The notes under the pieces are model-generated. The model searched no databases and had not been told where the DNA came from. It saw nothing but the letters and a program-made list of their open reading frames with translations. From the NCBI GenBank assembly GCA_964600685.1, contig CAZRKU010000145.1, positions 1 through 5,129 of the forward strand: 5,129 nt of DNA, written 5' to 3'. Shown piece after piece: positions 1 through 5,129 of the stretch. The stretch comes from TMP-24 sp964600685 (lineage in GTDB: Bacteria; Pseudomonadota; Alphaproteobacteria; Rhodobacterales; Rhodobacteraceae). A program made the position numbers and the translations under genes. Position 1 is the first letter of the stretch. Each line of letters opens with the position of its first letter.

Positions 1-186
1 AACAGCCCCATCGCCGGGATGCCGGTGCTGGAATGCTGGAAGGCCAAGCAGGTGTTCGTCAGCAAGCGCGGGCAGGGCACCGGCTATTCCGGGATCGAGA
101 ACCCGCTGTTCTACAAGGAGAACACCCGGATGTTCTATGGCGATGCCAAGAAGTCGCTCGACGCGCTTCTGCCGATGATCACCTGA
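1..186 (+). CDS. pntB: NAD(P) transhydrogenase subunit beta, C-terminal end (partial)
   Basis: This is the last 61 codons of a gene that begins before the window, ending in TGA at 184-186. The peptide opens NSPIAGMPVLECWKAKQV and continues through KRG, TGYSGIENPLF, KENTRMFYGDAKKS. This matches the C-terminus of PntB, as in the remembered E. coli protein (IAGMPVLEVWKA, KRSMNTGYAGVQNPLF, KENTHMLFGDAK). The segment belongs to the cytoplasmic domain III that binds NADP(H); its KR and GY-G-NPLF stretches form the loop closing over the nucleotide. The full enzyme couples proton entry across the inner membrane to hydride transfer from NADH to NADP+, supplying NADPH. Nothing looks damaged in the visible part. 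The family assignment is near certain although only about an eighth of the protein is seen. Confidence 0.95.
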   Translation, partial: NSPIAGMPVLECWKAKQVFVSKRGQGTGYSGIENPLFYKENTRMFYGDAKKSLDALLPMIT

Positions 187-214
187 ACGAATTTCCACGA
201 CAATCACCTTTGCA

Positions 215-244
215 CCCCGCCCCGGCGGCGGGGTTCTGTCTTTT
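215..244 (+). terminator. Probable Rho-independent terminator after pntB
   Basis: A perfect 7-bp stem, CCCCGCC at 215-221 and GGCGGGG at 227-233, closes a 5-base loop (CCGGC). It is followed directly by TTCTGTCTTTT at 234-244, which has eight T in eleven bases. It lies 28 bases after the pntB stop and before the next gene on the same strand, so it probably separates the two transcripts. The T tract is interrupted, so some read-through is possible. Confidence 0.75.
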
Positions 245-357
245 GCTATCGGGGAATGCGTTGCAGAAAAACCAGTATGCCTCGGTGTGCCGGGACGGGG
301 GGCTGCAATTCCGTGGCTGCCCATTAGGCTGACCATGGCCCTGAACCTGTGACTGAC

Positions 358-1640
358 ATGACAAACCTGACCGACCACCCCCAGCGCTACGCGCTGGTCA
401 ACGAGCTTCATGCGCGGCCGTTTCCGTCGCTGAGTGTGCCTTGCCAGGCGATCTACCTGGCGGTGAAAGAGCCGCTCGACGCCGCAAACCGCGACCGGGC
501 GCGCGACCGGGCGCATCTTCTGGCGCTCCTTGACCGCCACGGCGCGGCCCATCCGCCGCCGGAGGCCACGCATTTTTCCGCGCGGCTGGGCAGGCATGAT
601 CTGAAATGGGAAAGCCACACGGAATTCGTGACCTGTTCGGCCTTCTCCGAAGGGGTCAGCGAACGGCCCTTCGATCCGCACGGCGCCGGGGTCTTTCCCG
701 CCGGCTGGCTGGCGGAAGCACCGGGCAAGCGGATCGCGGCGGTGATGGTGCGGGTCGAACCCTTGCCGGACGATCTGGCACAGGTGACCCCGAAGCTGAA
801 CGACTGGTTCGTCCCGGAAAGCCTGGCCTGTTCCTGGGCCATCGACGAAACCGCGATCATCGCCGGGGATTTCCAGATCGACCCGGCGGGGATGATGCGG
901 TTCGCGGTCTTCGCCCGCCCCGGCACCGGAATGCGGCGGGTCGGGCGCATCGTGCAGCGCCTGTGCGAGATCGAGACCTATCGCGCCATGTCGATGCTGG
1001 GGCTGGGCCGGTCGCGCGAACTGACCGCGCGGCTCAATGCGCTTGACCCGCAGCTTGCCGGGCTGGTGACGGCGCTGACCGATGACCGCAAGGCGGCCGA
1101 GGCGACGCTGCATGAGCTTCTGGAAATCTCGGCCGAACTCGAAAGCCTGGCGACGCGGCATTCCTCCGCTTCGGGGCGACGGGGGCCTATGAGGCGATCG
1201 TCAACCAGCGGATCGAGGTTCTGCGCGAGACCCGCTTTCAGGGACGCCAGACCTTCGGCGAATTCATGCGCCGCCGCTATGATCCGGCGATGCGCACGGT
1301 GAAATCCGCCGAACGGCGGCTGGAGCAGATGGCGGAACGCGCCGAACGGGCGGGCGAGCTGTTGCGCACGCGGGTCGATGTCGAACGGTCGGCGCAGAAC
1401 CAGAAACTTCTGGAAAGCATGGACCGCCGCGCCGATCTGGCGCTGAGGCTGCAGCGCACGGTCGAAGGCCTGTCGGTGGTGGCGATCAGCTACTATGCGC
1501 TGAGCCTCGCCAACTACGCGCTGCTGCCTTTGGCCGAGGCGCTGCAGCTGCCGAAGTCGGTCCTGACGGCGGGGCTGGTGCCGGTGGTGATCGGGCTGGT
1601 GTGGCTGATGGTCCGGCGCATCCGCCGGTCCCTTCACTGA
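358..1640 (+). pseudogene. DUF3422-family membrane protein, frameshifted
   Basis: The product matches what I recall of the DUF3422 family, which has no known function. The N-terminus carries the family-typical HPQRYALVNELHARPF motif at residues 7-22. It continues in one frame to about 1164, where the original frame runs into unrelated Arg/Ser-rich residues and stops at 1300-1302. From about 1164 the homologous sequence resumes one base earlier, in the other frame, with RFGATGAYEAIVNQRIEVL. It runs on through a charged helical, probably coiled-coil stretch (about 1290-1465) and two hydrophobic segments (about 1470-1530 and 1563-1613), to Arg-rich RRIRRS and the TGA at 1638-1640. Adding one base near 1165 gives about 427 residues, which I believe is close to family length. 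ATG 358 is preferred because it gives MTNLTDHPQR; an in-frame GTG at 349 is the alternative, and neither has a clear Shine-Dalgarno. The long intact downstream frame suggests a recent lesion or a sequence error. Confidence 0.85.
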
Positions 1641-2320
1641 TCAGCGGTCTGGTCCCCGGTCACCCTGGCCCGGTAGTCGGCGAGCGTCTTGCCCGGTTCG
1701 GCGACAAACACCTGCCCGGTTCCGGCCAGCGACTGCACCAGGTCGATGCGGAAGGCGCGGAAGTCCCGGCGGTTCTCGCACCAGGCGGTCAGGGTCCAGA
1801 CCCGCCCCCAATATTCAAGCTGCAAGGGACGGATGCGGCGGCGGCTGTCGCGGCCCGCAAGGTCGCGGTAGGCCATGTCCAGTTTCTCGCAATCATTGAT
1901 CGCCTTGCGCAGAAGCGGCAGGTGCGGCGCGGCGCGGGACGCTTCGGGGCTGGCGAAGACGAAAGTATCGACCGGGGGCAGGGCGCCCGCGGCGGGCGAG
2001 ACGGCGGCGATCTTCTGGCCGAGCGTGTGGGCCGCATAGGACAGGCCCGGATCGGCGGCGCTGGCGACCAGGGCGATGCCGAGGCGCAGCGCCTCCATCT
2101 CCTGCTGGGTCAGGGCGACGGGCGGCAGGGTGATCGGCGCGGTCAGCATATAGCCCACGCCCCGCTCCCCCTCCACCGGCAGGCCGGATGCCTGAAGCGT
2201 CGCCATGTCGCGCCAGATGGTGCGGGTCGACACTTCCAGCCGCGCGGCAAGATCGGCCGCGCGGTGCAGCCTGCCGTCACGCAGGATCTGGATCAGGTCG
2301 AACAGCCGGTCGGAACGCAT
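1634..2320 (-). CDS. HTH/WYL-domain transcriptional regulator (YafY type)
   Basis: A 228-residue DNA-binding regulator. Residues 1-60 form a winged helix-turn-helix: RSDRLFDLIQILRDG, then AADLAARLEVSTRTIWRDMATL as helix-turn-helix, then GLPVEGERGVGYML as the wing. Residues about 135-196 are the WYL domain, ending GRVWTLTAWCENRRDFRAFRIDLV. The name-giving W-Y-L is W-T-L here (175-177), while the flanking RxDFRxFRxD pattern is kept. WYL domains are thought to sense small ligands, often nucleotides or nucleic acid, but the ligand here cannot be read from sequence. ATG 2320 is chosen because family proteins start just before the RxDRLF segment. ATG 2344 and TTG 2356 are in-frame alternatives, and none has a well-spaced Shine-Dalgarno. 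The gene lies 44 bp behind the ABM gene on the same strand, probably one transcript, and likely controls it. Its stop overlaps the convergent DUF3422 frame by 7 bp. Confidence 0.9.
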   Translation of the reverse strand: MRSDRLFDLIQILRDGRLHRAADLAARLEVSTRTIWRDMATLQASGLPVEGERGVGYMLTAPITLPPVALTQQEMEALRLGIALVASAADPGLSYAAHTLGQKIAAVSPAAGALPPVDTFVFASPEASRAAPHLPLLRKAINDCEKLDMAYRDLAGRDSRRRIRPLQLEYWGRVWTLTAWCENRRDFRAFRIDLVQSLAGTGQVFVAEPGKTLADYRARVTGDQTADQ

Positions 2321-2364
2321 GGCGAAAGGCTTGCCCTTCGCCATGCCGGGGGTCAAGGGCTGCG

Positions 2365-2670
2365 TCAGGCGGTCTGGCGCAAGTGAACCGGCGCATGGTT
2401 CATCTGCACGCTTTCAGGGTCGATCATCGCCATGAAGGCCAAGGCAGATGGCTCCGCCATGAAGGCCTCGCCCGCGCGGGCGGCATCTTCGTGCGAAGCC
2501 CACAGGACGTGATCGGTCCACTGGCCATCGTTCGAACAAGACAGGCTGCGCGCAACAAAACCGCGCTGACGTGCAAGCCATGGCCCGACAGTGGAAGCGG
2601 CCTTGCTTACCTCCTCCGGCACCAGGCCGGGCAGGGTGCGGAACGTTACGATTTCGGCGGTCAGGGTCAT
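2365..2670 (-). CDS. Antibiotic biosynthesis monooxygenase (ABM) domain-like small protein
   Basis: A 101-residue soluble protein with no signal peptide or membrane segment. Its start (TAEIVTFRTLPGLVPEEV), central GFVARSLS and DGQWTDHVLWAS, and helical AARAGEAFMAEPSALAFMAMIDP resemble single-domain ABM/dimeric alpha-beta barrel proteins. These usually act as homodimers: some are cofactor-free oxygenases or heme-degrading enzymes, and many have no known activity. No catalytic residue can be assigned, so a specific reaction should not be inferred. ATG 2670 is supported by GAGGAG (minus strand, 2678-2683) seven bases upstream. It is first in a probable two-gene minus-strand unit with the WYL regulator, a pairing I recall as recurrent for YafY-type regulators. 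The gene is real with high confidence; the family call is moderate because ABM domains are short and diverse. Confidence 0.78.
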   Translation of the reverse strand: MTLTAEIVTFRTLPGLVPEEVSKAASTVGPWLARQRGFVARSLSCSNDGQWTDHVLWASHEDAARAGEAFMAEPSALAFMAMIDPESVQMNHAPVHLRQTA

Positions 2671-2719
2671 CTCTCATCTCCTCGGTTGTTTAAGGTGGTG
2701 ACTGGATAGACCCTTGCAA

Positions 2720-2737
2720 CTGACATATACCTGTCAG
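2720..2737. promoter_or_regulatory. Perfect inverted repeat, candidate operator of the WYL regulator
   Basis: CTGACA at 2720-2725 and TGTCAG at 2732-2737 are exact reverse complements separated by six bases (TATACC). The dyad lies 49 bases upstream of the ABM start in the divergent gap. On the minus strand its centre contains TATATG, which could serve as a -10 element, although no convincing -35 sits at the right distance. Symmetry, AT-rich centre and position are those expected of a dimeric repressor site for the regulator encoded two genes away. The binding partner is inferred, not shown. Confidence 0.5.
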
Positions 2738-2775
2738 CAGGATGCGCCCCCTGCGGGCCAAACCAGACGGAATTG

Positions 2776-2807
2776 GGATCGATTGGGGCTTTGAACCCCG
2801 GTGATCC
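2776..2807. other. Stem-loop in the ABM/tatA gap
   Basis: GGATC (2776-2780) pairs with GATCC (2803-2807). With G2781 bulged, ATTGGGG (2782-2788) pairs with CCCCGGT (2796-2802) using two G-T pairs, leaving a seven-base loop CTTTGAA. No T-run follows on either strand, so it does not look like a terminator. It overlaps the -35 box of the proposed tatA promoter. Its role is unknown. Confidence 0.45.
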
Positions 2808-2818
2808 TTCACTAGATG
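2791..2818 (+). promoter_or_regulatory. Possible tatA promoter (sigma-70-like)
   Basis: TTGAAC at 2791-2796 and TAGATG at 2813-2818 are separated by 16 bases. The -35 matches TTGACA in four positions and the -10 matches TATAAT in three, including the key first T and second A. A start near 2825 would give a leader of about 40 bases. The tat genes need a promoter in this gap because the upstream genes run the other way, but the match is weak and other positions are possible. Confidence 0.3.
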
Positions 2819-2822
2819 AAGG
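2806..2822. other. Short palindrome CCTTCA-N5-TGAAGG
   Basis: CCTTCA (2806-2811) and TGAAGG (2817-2822) are perfect reverse complements around CTAGA. The palindrome sits immediately after the larger stem-loop, sharing its last two bases. It contains the proposed tatA -10 hexamer, so it could be an operator there or a chance dyad. It lies 43 bases before the tatA start. Confidence 0.4.
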
Positions 2823-2852
2823 GCAGAACCCGCCGCACCTTTGCGGCCAGTC

Positions 2853-2858
2853 GGAGGA
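2853..2858 (+). promoter_or_regulatory. Ribosome binding site fixing the tatA start
   Basis: GGAGGA lies seven bases before ATG 2866, an ideal spacing. It decides against the in-frame upstream ATG at 2773, which would add 31 non-TatA residues, and favours 2866 over the second ATG at 2872. Confidence 0.75.
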
Positions 2859-2865
2859 CAGACAG

Positions 2866-3078
2866 ATGCAGATGGGACCCTGGCAGCTTTTGCTGATCGC
2901 AATCGTGGTGCTGGTGCTTTTCGGGCGTGGCAAGGTGAGCAACCTGATGGGCGAGGTCGGCAAGGGCATCACCGCCTTCAAGAAGGGCGTCAAGGACGGC
3001 TCAGAGGAAATCGAACGCGAGGCGGCGGATGTCGCCAAGGATGTCACGCCGTCGGACAAGGACAAGGACAAGGTGTGA
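2866..3078 (+). CDS. tatA: Sec-independent (twin-arginine) protein translocase subunit TatA
   Basis: A 70-residue TatA. The short N-terminus MQMGPWQ is followed by one membrane helix (about residues 5-20, ending VLVLFG), with Q7 at the place of the usual polar residue. The FG-hinge and an amphipathic helix GRGKVSNLMGEVGKGITAFKKGVKDG follow (about 20-45), then an acidic stretch and the basic/acidic tail SDKDKDKV. TatA oligomerises in the inner membrane at an active TatBC complex and lets folded twin-arginine substrates through. The length is short but usual for the family. Its FGRGK-SNLMGEVG segment resembles alphaproteobacterial TatA as I remember it. It is the first gene of tatABC, 41 bp before tatB, and lies divergently from the ABM/WYL pair. 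Confidence 0.96.
   Translation: MQMGPWQLLLIAIVVLVLFGRGKVSNLMGEVGKGITAFKKGVKDGSEEIEREAADVAKDVTPSDKDKDKV
3055..3072 (+). repeat. Three tandem GACAAG hexamers in tatA
   Basis: GACAAG occurs three times in perfect tandem just before the tatA stop, encoding Asp-Lys three times. An 18-bp in-frame hexamer array can gain or lose units without a frameshift, changing only the length of the cytoplasmic tail. Confidence 0.8.
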
Positions 3079-3119
3079 CGGCGGGCGCCTGACGCATCGG
3101 ATTTCCAGAGGGCACATTC

Positions 3120-3710
3120 ATGTTTGGCGATATCGGCTGGGCCGAACTGCTGGTGATCGGCGTTGTCGCGCTGATCGTGATCGGGCCGGAAGACCTGCCG
3201 GAAATGTTCCGGCAGCTTGGCCGGTTCACCGCGAAGATACGGGGCATGGCCCGCGAGTTTCAGCGCGCGATGGATCAGGCAGCCAAGGAGTCCGGCGTTG
3301 ATGAGGTGGCGCGCGATCTGAAGAACGCGACCTCGTCCAAAAGCCTTGGCCTGAATGCGGTGAAGGAAGCCGCCGACAAGTTCGAGAAATGGGATCCGCT
3401 GAAGAACGCCGCACGCCCGACCAGGACGGCGGCAGCGGTTGCGGCAAAAGTGCCCGCCGCGGAAACGCCTCCGCCGACGGTGGAGGGGCCGGAAACCCAG
3501 GCCCTGCGCGCCAGGCAGGCGCAGCGCAAGGCGATCCTGCGCGAAACCGCCGACCGGCTGAAGGCGGTGAACGAAGGGCCGGTGGCCGCACCCGCGGCGG
3601 TGGACGGCAAGAAGCCCGCCACGAGGAAACCGAAGGCGGCAGGTGGTGCAGCCCCGCCCGCGCCCGGCAAAAAAGCCGCGCCCCGCAAGAAAAAGGCCCC
3701 TGAGGCATGA
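3120..3710 (+). CDS. tatB: Sec-independent (twin-arginine) protein translocase subunit TatB
   Basis: A 196-residue TatB. MFGDIGWAELLVIGVVALIVIGPEDLPE is the diagnostic N-terminus: a conserved Glu at 8, one membrane helix (about 7-22), the Gly-Pro hinge at 22-23, then the amphipathic helix EMFRQLGRFTAKIRGMAREF. A further helical charged region (50-95) is followed by a low-complexity Ala/Pro/Lys tail (about 98-196) with clustered lysines near the end (KKPATRKPK, GKKAAPRKKK). TatB pairs with TatC to receive twin-arginine signal peptides on the cytoplasmic face of the inner membrane. ATG 3120 is supported by GAGGG at 3108-3112, seven bases upstream. The stop overlaps the tatC start. The tail is longer and more basic than in E. 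coli TatB (about 171 residues); such tails vary freely in this family. Confidence 0.95.
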   Translation: MFGDIGWAELLVIGVVALIVIGPEDLPEMFRQLGRFTAKIRGMAREFQRAMDQAAKESGVDEVARDLKNATSSKSLGLNAVKEAADKFEKWDPLKNAARPTRTAAAVAAKVPAAETPPPTVEGPETQALRARQAQRKAILRETADRLKAVNEGPVAAPAAVDGKKPATRKPKAAGGAAPPAPGKKAAPRKKKAPEA

Positions 3711-4558
3711 GCAAATCCGACACGATCGACGACAGCAGCGCGCCGTTGATGGAGCATCTGAAGGAACTCAGGAACCGCATCCTCATTTCCATTGCCGCTT
3801 ATGCCGTCTGTTTCATCATCGGCTATGTGATCTGGCAGCAGGTGTTCAACATTCTGTCCCACCCGATGTGCCAGGTGATGGCCGAGCGGGGCGAAGAATG
3901 CCGTCTGGTGCTGGTCAAGATGCAGGAAGGCTTCTTCGTCGCCATCCGCATCGCCCTTTGGGGCGGGTTCATCATGGCCTTCCCGATCATCGCCTATCAG
4001 ATGTGGCGGTTCGTGGCACCGGGGCTTTACCGCTCCGAAAAGAATGCCTTCCTGCCCTTCCTGATCGCCTCGCCGGTCATGTTCTTCATCGGCGCGGCCT
4101 TCGCCTATTTCGTCATGCTGCCCTTTGCCTTCAACTTCTTCCTGGGTTTTGCCGACGCGTTCCAGGAGCAGGCCGCAAGCGGCGGAAGCGCGCTGGGCGC
4201 GGTGCCGACCGGGGTGTTCTACCAGGGCTCGATCGAGGCCTATCTTTCGCTGACCATGACCTTCGTCCTGGCCTTCGGTCTCTGTTTCCAGTTGCCGGTC
4301 CTGCTGACCCTGATGGGGCGTGCCGGGATCGTTTCGGCGGCGGGTCTCAGGCATACGCGCAAATATGCGGTCGTCGGCATCCTGACCGTCGCGGCCATCG
4401 TGACGCCGCCTGACATCATGTCGCAACTCATCCTCTTCGCGGTGGTCTATCCGCTCTACGAGATTTCCATCCTGCTCACCGCCCGGTTTGAACGCCAGCG
4501 CGAGGCGCAGATGCGCGCCGACGGCACCTGGATCGACGACGAGGAAGAGGCCTCCTGA
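3707..4558 (+). CDS. tatC: Sec-independent (twin-arginine) protein translocase subunit TatC
   Basis: A 283-residue polytopic membrane protein, the signal-peptide receptor of the Tat translocase. The cytoplasmic N-terminus has the conserved APLMEHLKELRNR (13-24), whose E16 corresponds to E. coli E15. The first cytoplasmic loop has QMWRFVAPGLYRSEK, with E111 at the place of E. coli E103; both acidic residues contact the twin-arginine motif. Six hydrophobic segments are visible (about 26-45, 77-98, 115-138, 178-203, 219-233, 237-258), and TPPD (233-236) lies between the last two. The loop after the third segment (about 147-175, FADAFQEQAASGGS to FYQGSIEAY) appears about 20 residues longer than in E. 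coli. The C-terminus is acidic (DDEEEAS). The start overlaps the tatB stop in ATGA, indicating translational coupling. Confidence 0.97.
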   Translation: MSKSDTIDDSSAPLMEHLKELRNRILISIAAYAVCFIIGYVIWQQVFNILSHPMCQVMAERGEECRLVLVKMQEGFFVAIRIALWGGFIMAFPIIAYQMWRFVAPGLYRSEKNAFLPFLIASPVMFFIGAAFAYFVMLPFAFNFFLGFADAFQEQAASGGSALGAVPTGVFYQGSIEAYLSLTMTFVLAFGLCFQLPVLLTLMGRAGIVSAAGLRHTRKYAVVGILTVAAIVTPPDIMSQLILFAVVYPLYEISILLTARFERQREAQMRADGTWIDDEEEAS

Positions 4559-4560
4559 CC

Positions 4561-5129
4561 ATGGACGAGGCGGTGATCGCGCGCATCGCGGCGGCGCTTG
4601 AACGGCTGGCACCCGAGCCGCTTCCCGCGCCGGATTTCGCGCGCGCCGACGCTTTCGTCTGGCATGTGGCGCCCGACCGGCTGGAGCCGGTCCGGGATGT
4701 CAGCCGGGTCGACCTGTCCCTGCTTCTGGGGATCGACCGGGCGCGCGATACGCTTCTGGAAAACACCCTGCATTTCGCCGCAGGGCTGCCCGCCAACAAC
4801 GCGCTCTTGTGGGGCGCGCGCGGGATGGGCAAGTCGAGCCTGGTGAAGGCCGTCCATGCCGAGGTCCGGCGCCGGGACATGCCGCTCAAGATCGTCGAAC
4901 TGAGCCGCGAGGATCTGCCCTCCATCGGCAGGCTTCTGGCCTTTCTGCGCACGGCGGCGGCGGAGCGGTTCCTGCTGTTCTGCGACGATCTGTCGTTCAG
5001 CCACGATGACCAGCATTACAAGGCGCTGAAGGCGGTGCTGGATGGCGGCATCGAGGGGCGGCCGGAGAACGTGATCTTCTACGCCACCTCCAACCGCCGG
5101 CATCTGATGCCGCGCGACATGATCGAGAA
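4561..5129 (+). CDS. DUF815-family P-loop ATPase (partial, runs off window)
   Basis: An open frame begins at ATG 4561, two bases after the tatC stop, and continues to the window edge for 189 codons without a stop. A Walker A motif, GARGMGKSS, lies at residues 85-93. A Walker B-like FLLFCDDLSF is at 137-146, and YATSNRRHLMPRDM follows at 174-187 as a sensor-type region. This arrangement is that of the DUF815 family of AAA+-like ATPases, about 280-290 residues long as I recall, whose cellular role is not established. The purine-rich GAAGAGG at 4544-4550, inside tatC, is the likely ribosome binding site. The tight spacing indicates co-transcription with tatABC, a neighbourhood I recall as common in Rhodobacterales. 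It is not a known part of the Tat machinery, so co-operon placement alone does not give it a role in export. Confidence 0.9.
   Translation, partial: MDEAVIARIAAALERLAPEPLPAPDFARADAFVWHVAPDRLEPVRDVSRVDLSLLLGIDRARDTLLENTLHFAAGLPANNALLWGARGMGKSSLVKAVHAEVRRRDMPLKIVELSREDLPSIGRLLAFLRTAAAERFLLFCDDLSFSHDDQHYKALKAVLDGGIEGRPENVIFYATSNRRHLMPRDMIE

Noticed and set aside
33..332. A 99-codon plus-strand open frame spanning the pntB end and the following gap.
   Set aside because: It is out of frame with clear PntB sequence, crosses the terminator hairpin, and has no recognisable content.
453..950. A 165-codon minus-strand open frame inside the DUF3422 gene.
   Set aside because: It is a Ser/Arg/Ala-rich shadow opposite conserved DUF3422 sequence.
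1160..1175. Programmed -1 ribosomal frameshifting in the DUF3422 gene.
   Set aside because: No slippery heptamer is present at the transition, and a single missing base explains the sequence more simply.
1266..1640. A separate small membrane protein starting at ATG 1266.
   Set aside because: The frame is already open and family-like from about 1164, so it is the C-terminal half of the broken DUF3422 gene rather than an independent gene.
1601..2386. A 261-codon plus-strand open frame opposite the WYL regulator.
   Set aside because: The translation is low-complexity Gly/Arg/Gln with no family match I recognise, whereas the minus strand gives a clear HTH plus WYL protein.
2775..2850. A functional suppressor-type tRNA on the minus strand.
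   Set aside because: Only the anticodon-like and T-like arms can be drawn. There is no D arm, no paired acceptor stem, and the bases before the CCA-like CCA at 2776-2774 are one short of a proper acceptor.
2773..2865. An upstream in-frame extension of tatA to ATG 2773.
   Set aside because: The extra 31 residues are unlike TatA, the segment holds stem-loops, and a strong GGAGGA sits correctly before ATG 2866.
3275..4612. A 445-codon open frame on the minus strand covering most of tatB and all of tatC.
   Set aside because: Its product is rich in His, Arg, Asp and Gly with no recognisable domain, and it lies exactly opposite well-supported tat genes. It is the usual antisense shadow of GC-rich codon bias.

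Overview
The window is GC-rich, has dense coding on both strands and reads as ordinary alphaproteobacterial chromosome. It most likely comes from a member of the Rhodobacterales. The protein sequences and the order tatA-tatB-tatC followed by a DUF815 ATPase fit that group. This assignment is from remembered family features and was not checked by a search.

Left part (1-1640, + strand): the window opens in the last 61 codons of pntB, the beta subunit of the proton-translocating NAD(P) transhydrogenase. A compact GC hairpin with a T-rich tail follows and probably terminates it. Next is a DUF3422-family membrane protein gene whose reading frame is broken once, near position 1165. The N-terminal two thirds are in one frame, and the coiled-coil and two-helix membrane C-terminus are in another. 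One missing base explains the break, so this is either a very young pseudogene or a sequence error.

Middle (1634-2670, - strand): a two-gene unit is read leftwards. It consists of a small antibiotic-biosynthesis-monooxygenase-like (ABM, dimeric alpha/beta barrel) protein followed by an HTH/WYL-domain (YafY-type) transcriptional regulator. The regulator converges on the DUF3422 gene and the two overlap by 7 bp at their stops. A perfect 6-6-6 inverted repeat lies about 50 bp upstream of the ABM start and is a good candidate operator for the regulator.

Right part (2866-5129, + strand): the twin-arginine translocation operon tatA, tatB, tatC is complete, with an overlapping tatB/tatC junction. 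A DUF815 P-loop ATPase starts two bases after tatC and runs off the window end. TatA and TatB form the pore and receptor elements and TatC binds the twin-arginine signal peptide, so the three together export folded proteins across the inner membrane. The 195-bp divergent gap between the ABM gene and tatA holds the inverted repeat, two adjacent stem-loops and a possible tatA promoter.

I see no mobile element, CRISPR array, rRNA or complete tRNA, and nothing that amounts to a new multi-gene system. The points most worth a second look are the DUF3422 frameshift, the WYL/ABM pair with its palindrome, and the structured gap before tatA.
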